NCBI GenBank assembly: GCA_030838265.1 | Contig: JAUTXA010000112.1 | Span: 1 to 12,999, forward strand | DNA length: 12,999 nucleotides | Reading direction: 5' to 3' | Source of the DNA: Actinomycetota bacterium | GTDB taxonomy: Bacteria; Actinomycetota; Acidimicrobiia; Acidimicrobiales; BP-101 | In this document: positions 1 through 8,104 of the stretch, piece by piece | Numbering within the stretch: the stretch's first letter is position 1 | Layout of the letters: each line of letters opens with the position of its first letter | The notes under the pieces: generated by a model | What the model saw: the letters and a program-made list of their open reading frames with translations, nothing else | Databases searched by the model: none | Told to the model about the DNA's origin: nothing | Made by a program: the position numbers and the translations under genes

Positions 1-2
1 TC

Positions 3-2123
3 CTGATCTACGCCCTCACAACCGTGTTCTTCGCCGCCAGCTACCCCCGCCGGGGACAGATCGCGCTCGGCGTCTTCACCGCCCTCGGCTACCTCCTCGC
101 GGTCGGCCCCGGCGCGTGGGGCCCGCACCTCGGCATCTTGTTCGAGCGCATCGGCTTGCTGGGCTGCACGTGCCTGATCGCCAGCTTCCTCTCCCACGAG
201 CTGCTCGAGCAGACCCGCCTGGCGATGGATGCCCGCGAGGAGTCCGACCGCCGGGCCTCGCTGCTGGCCATGGTGGCGGGGGCGGCCCGGGCCATGAGCA
301 CGCTCGACCCCGACCGCGTCCTCAACATCGTCGTCGAGTCGGTGCTCGAGCTCGGCTTCGAGAGCTCAGAGATCTGCATGTTCGACGAGCTGGGCAAGAG
401 CTGGGTGCAGGGCTACTTCGGCGGCATCGCCGTCGGTGTCAAGGAGGTCCAGAGCGGTGATGCCGGCCTGGCCGGGGCCGTGTATGCCCAGGGCAAGACG
501 CTGATCATCGAGGACTATGGCTCGTGGACCTGGGGCTTGCTGCCCGTCCGCAAGAGCGGCATCAAGACCGTGATCGGCAGCCCGGTTTGGTCGGGCTCCG
601 ACCTCGTCGGCGTCCTCATCGCCGGCGGTGTCGAGCGCCGGGTCGTGCACCCGCATGAGCGCGAGTGCTTTGAGCTCTTGGCCGCCCAGGCCGGCGCCGC
701 CCTCATGAATGCTCGGCGCTACACCGAGCGCGAGGCCTACGAGGAACGACTCAGCCATCAGGCCTTCCACGACGCCCTGACCGGCCTGCCCAACCGGGTG
801 TTGTTCGCCGATCGCCTCGAGCACGCCCTCGACGCCCGCGAACGAGAGCCGGGCGAGGTGGCCGTGCTCTTCCTCGACCTCGACCGCTTCAAGATGGTCA
901 ACGACAGCCTGGGCCACGATGTGGGCGACGGCCTGCTGCGCGAGGTCGCCACCCGCCTCCGCGGTTGCCTGCGGCCCGGCGACACCCTGGCCCGCTACGG
1001 GGGCGACGAGTTCACGGTGCTGCTCGAGCACTCCGGGGAGGGCCCTGCCGTGCACGTGGCCGAGCGGGTCTTGACCGCCCTGCGCCAGCCCTTCACCTTC
1101 GCCTCCAGGTCGTTCTTCGTGAACGCCTCGATCGGCATCGCGGTGACGCGGGCCGCGGGTGACGCCGGCGATCCGCTGCGGGCCGCTGACCTGGCCATGT
1201 ACCGGGCCAAGGACCGCGGCCGCGACCGTTGGGAGCTCTTCCAGGAGGAGATGAACGACGAGGCCCTGCTCCGGCTCGAGCGCGAGACCGAGCTGCGCCA
1301 GGCCCTCGAGCGGCGGGAGTTCGCCCTCGCCTACCAGCCCATCATCGACCTGGTGACGGGGGAGACGACGGGTGTCGAGGCCCTCGTGCGCTGGATGCAC
1401 CCCGTGCGGGGCGAGGTCAGCCCCAGCGAGTTCGTCCCCCTCGCCGAAGAGACGGGCCTCATCGTCCCCCTCGGCCAGTGGGTGCTCGAGGAGGCCTGCC
1501 GCCAGGCCCGCGACTGGCGCCGCCAGGGCCTGCCTTCGGTCACCCTGCACGTCAACCTGTCGGCCGGCCAGCTCCAGCAGAAGGGCTTGGTCGCGCACGT
1601 GGCCGACGTCGTGGGACGGGTCGGCATCCCGCCCAGCCAGCTCGTCCTCGAGGTCACCGAGACCATGGTCATGGGCGACGTCGAGGCTGCCATCGAGGTC
1701 ATGCGCAGCCTGCACCAGCTCGGCATCGGGGTGGCCCTCGACGATTTTGGCACCGGCAACTCGTCACTCAGCCACCTCAAGCGCTTCCCCCTGCGCTCGG
1801 TGAAGATCGACAAGTCGTTCATCTCGGGGCTGAGCGCCAGTGGCCCCGATCAAGCGGTCGTGCGCTCGGTGGTCATGATGGCCCGAGAGCTGGGGATGAA
1901 GGTCGTCGCCGAGGGCATCGAGACGGCGTCGGAGCTGGAGTCGGCCGCCACCCTCGGATGCGATCAGGGCCAAGGCTTCTACTTCGCCCGGGCCCTGTCG
2001 GCTGTCAGCTTTGCCAGCCGGCTCCGGGCCGAGGGCCGGGGGCGCGAGGTGGTCCTGCCCAGGTCCGACATGCGGTTGTCTCCCGGGTCACCTGGCAAAG
2101 AAGAGGCCGACGTCAGCGGCTGA
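3..2123 (+). CDS. Membrane GAF-GGDEF-EAL cyclic-di-GMP synthase/phosphodiesterase (5' end missing)
   Basis: A bifunctional-type cyclic-di-GMP turnover enzyme. The frame is open to the window edge, so the true start lies upstream; residue numbers here count from the GTG at 24. Two hydrophobic segments (about 10-28 and 36-55) mark a membrane-anchored N-terminus. A GAF-like sensory domain follows (about 80-230), then GGDEF (about 245-405) and EAL (about 425-675). The GGDEF signature YGGDEF is intact at 325-330, and RPGD five residues before it matches the RxxD inhibitory I-site. In the EAL domain I see EAL (452-454), NLSAGQL, EVTET, DDFGTGNSSL, KIDKSF, AEGIET and DQGQGF, so the expected metal-binding and catalytic residues are present. 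By family knowledge it could both make and hydrolyse c-di-GMP, with the balance set by the GAF and membrane input. The 3' end overlaps the convergent sbcC gene by 11 bp. Family is certain; net activity and ligand are unknown. Confidence 0.95.
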   Translation: MIYALTTVFFAASYPRRGQIALGVFTALGYLLAVGPGAWGPHLGILFERIGLLGCTCLIASFLSHELLEQTRLAMDAREESDRRASLLAMVAGAARAMSTLDPDRVLNIVVESVLELGFESSEICMFDELGKSWVQGYFGGIAVGVKEVQSGDAGLAGAVYAQGKTLIIEDYGSWTWGLLPVRKSGIKTVIGSPVWSGSDLVGVLIAGGVERRVVHPHERECFELLAAQAGAALMNARRYTEREAYEERLSHQAFHDALTGLPNRVLFADRLEHALDAREREPGEVAVLFLDLDRFKMVNDSLGHDVGDGLLREVATRLRGCLRPGDTLARYGGDEFTVLLEHSGEGPAVHVAERVLTALRQPFTFASRSFFVNASIGIAVTRAAGDAGDPLRAADLAMYRAKDRGRDRWELFQEEMNDEALLRLERETELRQALERREFALAYQPIIDLVTGETTGVEALVRWMHPVRGEVSPSEFVPLAEETGLIVPLGQWVLEEACRQARDWRRQGLPSVTLHVNLSAGQLQQKGLVAHVADVVGRVGIPPSQLVLEVTETMVMGDVEAAIEVMRSLHQLGIGVALDDFGTGNSSLSHLKRFPLRSVKIDKSFISGLSASGPDQAVVRSVVMMARELGMKVVAEGIETASELESAATLGCDQGQGFYFARALSAVSFASRLRAEGRGREVVLPRSDMRLSPGSPGKEEADVSG

Positions 2124-2138
2124 GCAGGTGGGCTGACG
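2111..2138. terminator. Short inverted repeat at the convergent gene junction (weak terminator candidate)
   Basis: CGTCAGC (2111-2117) and GCTGACG (2132-2138) form a perfect 7-bp inverted repeat with a 14-nt loop, straddling the stop codons of the GGDEF-EAL gene and sbcC. It could act in both directions, but there is no T-tract on either side. Chance is plausible in such GC-rich DNA. Confidence 0.2.
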
Positions 2139-4389
2139 CCCGCCGGCCGGGGAGCTTCACCACCTCGAGCACGTTGGGCAGCTGCTCTTTGATCTCGTTC
2201 TCGTGGGTGACGACCATCACCTGGCGGAAGCGGCCCTTCAGTCGCTCGAGGGCCTGGAGCATGCGGTCTTTGCGGTCGTTGTCGAGGGGGCCGAACACCT
2301 CGTCGAGCACCAGGAGGCCAACGGCGCCGCCCGACTGGAAGCGCACGTGCTCGCTGATGGCGACCCGCAGGGCCAGGTTGGCCAGGTCGGTCTCGGAGCC
2401 CGAGAAGCGGCCCATGCCGTAGGGGCGACCGGCATCGGAGATGCGGATCTCGTAGGTCTCAGGGTCGACCTCGAGGGTGTCGTACTCGTGGTCGGTGAGC
2501 TCGGCGAACAGGTCGGCGGCCTGGGCCGAGAGCCGGGGGCCGACGGTGGCGACGACCGCGTTGCGGAAGGCCTGGAGGAGATCGGACATGCGGCTGAGGT
2601 GGCGGGACTCCTCGGCCTCTGTTGCCACCATGGCGTGCTGGGCCTCGGCCTGGGCCACGTTCTTGGCCTGCTGCTCGGCCACGGCTGCCGAGGTGTTGGC
2701 CTCGAGCCGGGCCCGCTCGGCCGCGGTCGAGGTCTGGCGGGCCCGGTCGCGAGCATCGTTGCGGGCGATGATGGCTTCGTCGCGAGCGACCCGGTCGTAG
2801 CCCAGCGCCTTGAGCTTCTCGCGCAGCACCACCAGCTGTCCTTCGGTATCGGCCGTGATCGACTGCTGGCGGACCAGCTCGGCCTCGGCCACGGCCCGTC
2901 GTTCGAGCCGGCCTTCGAGGCGCTGGCAGGCCTGGGCCGCCTCGGTTGCGGTCTTGACGCGGGCCGTGACCTCGGCCAGGTCGGCGTCGGTGGCCGGCCG
3001 TCCGAGCTGGGCCACGGCGGCGGCGTGCGTCTCGGCGGCCGCGGTGCGGGCCGCCGATGCCTTTTGGTGCTCGGCCAGCGCGGCGCGGGCCTGCTTGAGA
3101 GCGACGGCCGCGGCCGCCGCCGCCTTGGTAGCGGCCGCCCCCTCGGCCCTGGCCGTCTCCCACGCCGACTCGAGCTCGGCCACGCTCTGCTGGGCGGAGG
3201 CCACCTCGGCCTGGCGATGGGTCTGCACCTGCTCGAAGGCGGCACCTAGCGCTTGGCCGCACAGGGGGCAGTCGGCATCGCCCGACAGCTCTGCGGTGCG
3301 GCTGGCCACCTCGGTGGCCCGGGCCAGGGCTTCGCGGGCGCCGGCCAGCCGGCCCTCGAGCTCGGCGGCCCTCGCCGCCGCCGCCGAGGCGGCATCGGCC
3401 AGGGCCTGGGCGCCGTCGTCATCGGGGTCGGGGGGAGCCTCGGTCTCGGGCAACGACGCCAAGCGGTTCGCCGCGGTCACCACCGCTTGGACGTGCTGCA
3501 GCTCGAGCTGGGCCGGCTCGAGCTGGTGAGCGAGCGGACGGAGGCGCTCGAGTTCGGCCCCGGCCCCCGACAGCTCGGCCAGCTCGGCAGTCAGTCGCTC
3601 GGCACCGGCCTTGGCCGTGTCGTGGGCCGCCCTGATGGTCTTGCCCTCGGCTGTGATGGCATCGTGCTCGCGCTGCACGCCGTCGAGCTCGTCGACCTTG
3701 GCTTGCGCCGTGTCGTGGGCCGAGCCGGCCTGGTCGGCCAGAGCCGTGGCCTGGGCGGCCTGGGCGGCGTCGGCCCCGGCCTTGGCCACGGCGTCGGCGT
3801 GCGCGGTCTTGGCCGCGTCGACGTCGATGAGGACGGAGCGGGTGCGCTCGACCAGGGTGCGCTTGGCGTTGGCATCCTTGCGGGCCAGGTCGCGGGCCAC
3901 GTCGAGGGGTGTGATGCCGAGGAGCTTCAGCACCAGGTCGCGGCGCTCGGCCGGACGGTTGGTGCTGAAGGCGGCCAGCTGCTTCTGCTCGGCGAACACG
4001 GACGAGCGAAAGGCGACGTCGTCCATCCCCAGCACCGAGTGCATGTAGCGCTGCACCTCGCGCACGCTGGTGGCGACCTGGAGCCCGTCGGCGTGGACCT
4101 CGACCTTCACCGTGTTGTTGATGCCGGTGAGGGTGCGGCGCACGACGTAGACGTGGCCCTCGTGCTCGAACTCGACCTCGGTGATGCAGTCGCCGTTGAC
4201 GCCGGTGGTGCGCACGTCGTCCTTCGAGGTGCGGGTGCGTCCGAACAGGGTCCACGGGATGGATTCGATGAGGTACGACTTGCCCGCCCCGTTGGCCCCC
4301 ACGATGCCGATGAGCCCGCCGGGCAGCTCGAGGTCGACGGGATCTTCGTAGACCCGGTAGTTGCGGAGGTAGAGACGGGTGATCAGCAA
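2113..4389 (-). CDS. sbcC: SbcC/Rad50-family SMC-like ATPase
   Basis: The ATPase partner of the SbcD (Mre11) nuclease; together they bind, tether and trim DNA ends. The 758-aa protein has the typical split layout. The N-terminal ATPase lobe carries Walker A GANGAGKS (31-38). A long Ala/Glu/Gln-rich coiled coil follows, broken by a CPLC zinc hook (Cys374, Cys377) almost exactly mid-protein. The C-terminal lobe carries the signature stretch FSGSETDLA (from 662), Walker B LLVLDE (Asp696, Glu697) and a switch His (729). The second Gly of the usual SGG signature is Ser here. It is shorter than the roughly 1,000-residue E. coli SbcC and nearer archaeal Rad50. The start is TTG, directly after the sbcD stop, with GAGG 8 nt upstream; it gives the expected Rad50-type N-terminus. 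It is the last gene of the nurA-herA-sbcD-sbcC block. Confidence 0.95.
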   Translation of the reverse strand: MLITRLYLRNYRVYEDPVDLELPGGLIGIVGANGAGKSYLIESIPWTLFGRTRTSKDDVRTTGVNGDCITEVEFEHEGHVYVVRRTLTGINNTVKVEVHADGLQVATSVREVQRYMHSVLGMDDVAFRSSVFAEQKQLAAFSTNRPAERRDLVLKLLGITPLDVARDLARKDANAKRTLVERTRSVLIDVDAAKTAHADAVAKAGADAAQAAQATALADQAGSAHDTAQAKVDELDGVQREHDAITAEGKTIRAAHDTAKAGAERLTAELAELSGAGAELERLRPLAHQLEPAQLELQHVQAVVTAANRLASLPETEAPPDPDDDGAQALADAASAAAARAAELEGRLAGAREALARATEVASRTAELSGDADCPLCGQALGAAFEQVQTHRQAEVASAQQSVAELESAWETARAEGAAATKAAAAAAVALKQARAALAEHQKASAARTAAAETHAAAVAQLGRPATDADLAEVTARVKTATEAAQACQRLEGRLERRAVAEAELVRQQSITADTEGQLVVLREKLKALGYDRVARDEAIIARNDARDRARQTSTAAERARLEANTSAAVAEQQAKNVAQAEAQHAMVATEAEESRHLSRMSDLLQAFRNAVVATVGPRLSAQAADLFAELTDHEYDTLEVDPETYEIRISDAGRPYGMGRFSGSETDLANLALRVAISEHVRFQSGGAVGLLVLDEVFGPLDNDRKDRMLQALERLKGRFRQVMVVTHENEIKEQLPNVLEVVKLPGRRASAHLLSR

Positions 4390-5511
4390 CTACTGGTCCT
4401 CGATGGCCTTGGCCAGGTACTCGTCGCCCAACGACTTGATGCGGTCGCGGTCGTAGCCGGTGAGGTCGACGCTGGGCTCGTCGAGGTACGAGTGCCACTG
4501 GGCGCCCAGGTCCTCGACGTCGGGCAGCTGGCTCGGGCCCGACGCGGTCATGAACGAGGGCTCGAGCTTGAGGTGCAGCGCGGCGCTGGCGGCCTCACGG
4601 ATCTTCTCGAGGTCGAGCAGCCGGTAGGCCTCGGCGTCGGCGCCCTCGATGTAGAGACGAGCCACCGCCCCCTGGGGGATGGTCGCCACACGGGCCAGGA
4701 TGTCGGCCTCGAGCTCGGCCGGCGTGCGGCCCAGGCCCAGCACCGTCTCGAGGGTGATGAGCGGTCGTCGCCCGTCGATGGGGACGTGGCGCAACTCGCC
4801 CGAGTCGGTGTCGAGCACCACGATGCCCTTGGGCTTGTCGGGGTCGTCGGCGAAGGTGAAGCTGTCGGTCGACCCGGCGTACCAGATGCCCTCGCGAACC
4901 TTGGTGTGGAAGTGATAGTGGCCGAGCAGGACGAGGTCGGAGCGCAGGAAGCCGGCGTCGACCTCGATCTCGTTGATATCGCCGTGGCTGGGCTCGACCT
5001 GGGTGATGCGGGGGTGGGTGAGGAGAAGGTTGGTGCGGTCGGCGCTGCGGTTGGCGTCGGCCTGCTTCAGGGCGTCAAGGGTGTGCTCGACCGTCATCAT
5101 CTGGGGGACAGCGTGGACCCGCAGGCCGGCCACGTCGACGTGCTCGTACTGGAGCCGGGTGGCGAAGTGCAGGCCGTCGAAGGTGTCGGACAGGGCCGAG
5201 TAGGGGCTTCCGGTGCCGGGCAGGCGAGGCGTGTCGTGGTTGCCGCTGATGATGACGGCGGGCAGGCCGTGGTCGCGGATCCTCACCAGCGCCCGCTGGG
5301 CCACCCGGAACGAGCGGTAGGTGGGTCGGGGGTGGTCGAAGATGTCGCCCAGCCACACGATGAGGTCGGGCTGCTCGGCCAGAGCCAGGTCGACGGCGGC
5401 CTCGAAGGCGATCTCGAAGTCGACCTCGCGCTGGTTGACGCCGCCCTCGGTGGTGACGGGCAGGTAGTTGCGCCCCAGGTGGGCATCTCCGATGGCGACG
5501 ACCTTGGTCAT
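4390..5511 (-). CDS. sbcD: SbcD/Mre11-family DNA exonuclease subunit
   Basis: The metal-dependent nuclease of the SbcCD (Mre11-Rad50) complex. The 373-aa protein shows the metallophosphoesterase motifs in order: GDAHLG (8-13), GDIFDH (55-60), GNHD (90-93), TH (165-166) and GHYHFH (197-202). These provide the Asp/His/Asn ligands for two metal ions. A C-terminal part of about 150 residues corresponds to the capping and Rad50-binding region. The open frame extends upstream to 5820, but that part overlaps herA and has shadow-like Arg/Pro/His-rich composition. I chose the ATG at 5511 because it places the first motif at residue 8, as in relatives. This ATG overlaps the herA stop by one base (TAATG), and GGTGG lies just upstream. 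The stop TAG abuts the sbcC start. Both neighbours belong to the same end-processing pathway. Confidence 0.95.
   Translation of the reverse strand: MTKVVAIGDAHLGRNYLPVTTEGGVNQREVDFEIAFEAAVDLALAEQPDLIVWLGDIFDHPRPTYRSFRVAQRALVRIRDHGLPAVIISGNHDTPRLPGTGSPYSALSDTFDGLHFATRLQYEHVDVAGLRVHAVPQMMTVEHTLDALKQADANRSADRTNLLLTHPRITQVEPSHGDINEIEVDAGFLRSDLVLLGHYHFHTKVREGIWYAGSTDSFTFADDPDKPKGIVVLDTDSGELRHVPIDGRRPLITLETVLGLGRTPAELEADILARVATIPQGAVARLYIEGADAEAYRLLDLEKIREAASAALHLKLEPSFMTASGPSQLPDVEDLGAQWHSYLDEPSVDLTGYDRDRIKSLGDEYLAKAIEDQ
4398..4401 (-). promoter_or_regulatory. Ribosome binding site supporting the TTG start of sbcC
   Basis: GAGG on the minus strand lies 8 nt before the TTG codon, inside the last codons of sbcD. 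The sbcD stop TAG is directly followed by the TTG, so this site decides the start and implies translational coupling. No in-frame ATG or GTG lies close enough to preserve the N-terminal beta strand that precedes Walker A. Confidence 0.6.
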
Positions 5512-7097
5512 TAGTCCACCAGGGCCGACACGTTGGGCGCGGCCACGGCGCGCGGGGGCGGCGGCGGGACGGCGGCCTTGACCACGTCGGCGTAGAGGTG
5601 GACGCGGGCCGGGATGGCGAAGGGGGCATCGAGGTTGGCGATGAGGCACTCCCCGGGCATGAGGGTCTGGATCTCGGCCCCCTGGGCGGAGATGTCCTGC
5701 TTCGATGACGACCGGAGGATGTTGCGATCCTTCTCGTCGGCGAGCCCGAGGATGAAGAACGTGTTGAACTGGCTCAGCAGCTCGTCGTCGAGCAGCTTGG
5801 GCTGCTGGGTGATGGCGCACAGCCCGACCTTGAACTTGCGGCCCTCACGCGCCACGCGAGGAAAGACGTTCGAGTCGCGATCGCTGGCCTTCGACAACAC
5901 CCGCTGGGCCTCCTCGAGGACGACGGCGACGACGGGCAGCCGCTCGTGCACCTCGGGGTCGTCGAGGTAGGCCGACTGCCAGCGCTCGAGGATGCGGCGG
6001 GTCAGGAAGGAAGCCACGAGGACCTCCTCGGTCGAGCCGAGGCCGCTGACGTCGAGCAGGACGACCTTGCCGTTCTCGAGATCGTGGACCACGGCGCCCC
6101 CCACCGACACGGCCGGGTCGGGAGAGACGCAGGGCAGCTCGACGATGCGCCGGGCCCGGCGGTGCACGACCTGCAGGGTGTTGAGGGCGATGCGGCCGTT
6201 CAGCTCGATCTCGCGGAAGCCGGGGAGGTCGTCGACGTGGGCGAACTCGAGCAGCCAGCTGAGCCCGCCGGCGTCGTAGTGGCGCTCGAGCTCGAATAGG
6301 GCTTCCTCCTGCGGGCGCGACCAGTCATAGGCAGTGCGCAGGTCGTCGATGGTGAGCTCGGCCAGGCTGACTCGCAATGAGCTCGTGTTGGGGAGCGGGC
6401 GGGCCGCGTAGGTGCGCAGGCGCTCGCCGGCCCAGGGGTGACGGGCCAGCTCGCCTCGGTACTCGCCGTGAGGGTCGATGAGCAGCAGGCCGTACCGGCC
6501 CTCGGCCTGCAGCACCTGGCTGGCCATGACCTTCATGAGATTGGACTTGCCCATGCCGGTCGTGGCGAAGACGCCGACGTGGCTGGCGAGGGAGCGTCCG
6601 CTGATGCCGACCGCGAAGTCGACGACCGTCTCGCCGCTGCGCAGCTTGCCCACCTCGATGTCGCCCATGCGGGTGCGGAGGAACTCGAAGTCGGTGGCCT
6701 CGGGGGCGACGACCCGGGAGAACTGGGTGGGCAGGCTCTTGGGCTTGCGGAACTCGGTGCCGTCGGGCGTGAGGTAGCCCAGGCACCGGCACTCGGCGAT
6801 GCGGTAGGTGCGACGGGCCTGCTCGTACAGGGGATGGGCGCCTGCTTCGCCCCGGCCGTCGTCGGCCAGCAAGGTGCCGGCCACCCGCTCGGCCCACCCC
6901 GGCTCGCGGTGCTCGCTGCCGTAGGTGACGTCGACGATGCGGAACAGGTAGCGCCGTCCGGTCGCCTCGTCGATGGCCACGAGCAGCTCGCCGAGGAAGA
7001 GGTCCTCGTCGGGCCCGGCCCGGAAGGCCCCTTCGAGGACGTTCTTGCCGTAGAGGCGGCCGCGGGTGGGGCCGGTGGCTGTGAGGTCGTCGCTCAT
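5511..7097 (-). CDS. herA: HerA-family hexameric DNA translocase ATPase
   Basis: A FtsK/HerA-superfamily motor that by family knowledge forms a hexameric ring, pumps duplex DNA and drives the NurA nuclease during end resection. The 528-aa protein has an N-terminal HAS-barrel-like region (about 1-130). The RecA-like core carries Walker A ATTGMGKS (178-185, Lys184), then LLIDPHGEY (205-213), and Walker B VVAVVLEEAQ (Glu395, Glu396), followed by TQQPKLLDDELLSQ, typical of HerA. The tail is proline-rich. The frame is open upstream to 7448 but that part overlaps nurA and is shadow-like. The ATG at 7097 overlaps the nurA stop by one base (TGATG) and has GGAG 8 nt upstream (7106-7109). HerA also occurs in anti-phage systems beside other effectors, but the nurA, sbcD and sbcC neighbours point to DNA repair. 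Confidence 0.93.
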   Translation of the reverse strand: MSDDLTATGPTRGRLYGKNVLEGAFRAGPDEDLFLGELLVAIDEATGRRYLFRIVDVTYGSEHREPGWAERVAGTLLADDGRGEAGAHPLYEQARRTYRIAECRCLGYLTPDGTEFRKPKSLPTQFSRVVAPEATDFEFLRTRMGDIEVGKLRSGETVVDFAVGISGRSLASHVGVFATTGMGKSNLMKVMASQVLQAEGRYGLLLIDPHGEYRGELARHPWAGERLRTYAARPLPNTSSLRVSLAELTIDDLRTAYDWSRPQEEALFELERHYDAGGLSWLLEFAHVDDLPGFREIELNGRIALNTLQVVHRRARRIVELPCVSPDPAVSVGGAVVHDLENGKVVLLDVSGLGSTEEVLVASFLTRRILERWQSAYLDDPEVHERLPVVAVVLEEAQRVLSKASDRDSNVFPRVAREGRKFKVGLCAITQQPKLLDDELLSQFNTFFILGLADEKDRNILRSSSKQDISAQGAEIQTLMPGECLIANLDAPFAIPARVHLYADVVKAAVPPPPPRAVAAPNVSALVD

Positions 7098-8104
7098 CAG
7101 AAGCGCTCCATGAGGTCGTGGCGGTCGGTGAAGGCCCGCTCGCGCACGTCGAGGGGGACGCCGGCCCGGTCGAAGTGGTCGTCGAGCTGCATGCGCACCT
7201 CTTGCTTGAGCCACCCGGGGCAGGCGGCCAGCCGGTCGGCGACGGTGAGGGGGTAGGGGTAGCCGGGGAAGGCGGCGTCGTCGCACAAGGCGGCGATCTT
7301 GGCCAGCGCCTCCTCGGCGTCGATGCCGGCGGGCAGGTCGATGCGGAAGGCGAAGGGGGCGTCGGGGTCGAGGCGGGCCGCAACCACCTGGAGGCCGGGC
7401 CCTTCGGCGTCGAGGTCGGGACGGGTGTGGGCCACCTTGGTGAACCACATGCCCCGCTTGCCGTACGTCTCTTGCCCTTCACTCTCGAGCTGGCCCAGCA
7501 GGGGAGCGCCACCGCGCGAGAGCGACGAGCGCTTGGTGACCCCGGCGATGAGGACGCCGCGTTCGGCGGCCCGGTCGAGGAGGCGGCCCACGAACGACGA
7601 CGGGATGCGCCAGTCGGGGACCAGGTCACCGTCGACCAGGACGACGGCGCCGGGGTCGGCCTCCTCGACGCAGGCCGCGACCGCCTTCCACTCGCCGTGG
7701 TCGCGCAACAGATTGAGGTCGACCGTCGTCGTGGCTTCGATGCCGAGGCCCAGGCCGGCCATGGCCGCCTTGCCCTCGGACCCGCCGAGGAGGTGGCCGC
7801 GCAGCTCACCCTCGTCCTCGAGCACGCAGGCGCCGTCCTGAAAGCGCACCCGGGCGGCCCGCGTCACCACGAGGGCCACGCAGCGGGCGTCGGCCACCAC
7901 GGCCTGGCCCCCGTCGCAGGCCCACACGTCGGCCGGCGGGGCCGACCGGTGCAAGGGGCGCATCTCGAGGGTGTCCTCGAACTCGAGGTTGGCCGAGCTG
8001 GGATCGGGGTCGCCGAGCAGCGTGCTCGTGCCCATGAGGAGGGCGGCGAGGCGGTCCGCAGCGGCGTCGAGGGTCAGGGCGGGCATTGCTCCCAAGAGTG
8101 TCAC
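7097..8104 (-). CDS. nurA: NurA-family 5'-3' nuclease
   Basis: Predicted partner nuclease of HerA, degrading DNA fed through the translocase. Support is the location directly upstream of herA plus NurA-like motifs in a 335-aa protein: ACDGGQAVVA (62-71, Asp64 as predicted metal ligand), GIEATTTVD (121-129), VLVDGDLVPDW (155-165, Asp158), GVTKRSS (188-194, Lys191) and PGYPYPLTVAD (280-290) near the C-terminus. In many NurA proteins a His follows the YP motif (an L-x-x-AH pattern); here that place holds Asp290, which may alter the active site. The start is uncertain. GTG at 8104 gives 335 aa, TTG at 8095 is possible, and ATG at 8086 gives 329 aa with GGGAG very close in front. None has a well-spaced ribosome binding site. 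The 1-base stop/start overlap with herA suggests translational coupling. Confidence 0.85.
   Translation of the reverse strand: MTLLGAMPALTLDAAADRLAALLMGTSTLLGDPDPSSANLEFEDTLEMRPLHRSAPPADVWACDGGQAVVADARCVALVVTRAARVRFQDGACVLEDEGELRGHLLGGSEGKAAMAGLGLGIEATTTVDLNLLRDHGEWKAVAACVEEADPGAVVLVDGDLVPDWRIPSSFVGRLLDRAAERGVLIAGVTKRSSLSRGGAPLLGQLESEGQETYGKRGMWFTKVAHTRPDLDAEGPGLQVVAARLDPDAPFAFRIDLPAGIDAEEALAKIAALCDDAAFPGYPYPLTVADRLAACPGWLKQEVRMQLDDHFDRAGVPLDVRERAFTDRHDLMERF

Noticed and set aside
366..1715. A 449-codon minus-strand open frame opposite the GGDEF-EAL gene
   Set aside because: It has low-complexity shadow composition, and the plus strand carries an unambiguous multi-domain enzyme across the whole range.
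3253..5514. A 753-codon plus-strand open frame opposite sbcC and sbcD
   Set aside because: Its product is a Gly/Val/Leu/Asp-rich shadow with no domain motifs, arising from GC-biased codons of the two well-supported minus-strand genes.
5512..5820. N-terminal extension of the sbcD frame into herA
   Set aside because: The extension is Arg/Pro/His-rich and covers the HerA C-terminal half; the ATG at 5511 places the first phosphoesterase motif where expected.
7098..7448. N-terminal extension of the herA frame into nurA
   Set aside because: It is shadow composition over the conserved NurA C-terminus; the ATG at 7097 has a good ribosome site and the TGATG overlap.
2113..8104. Anti-phage defence island built on HerA
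   Set aside because: HerA does occur in defence systems with Sir2 or other effectors, but here the partners are NurA, SbcD and SbcC, and no effector, methylase, recombinase or mobile-element gene is nearby.
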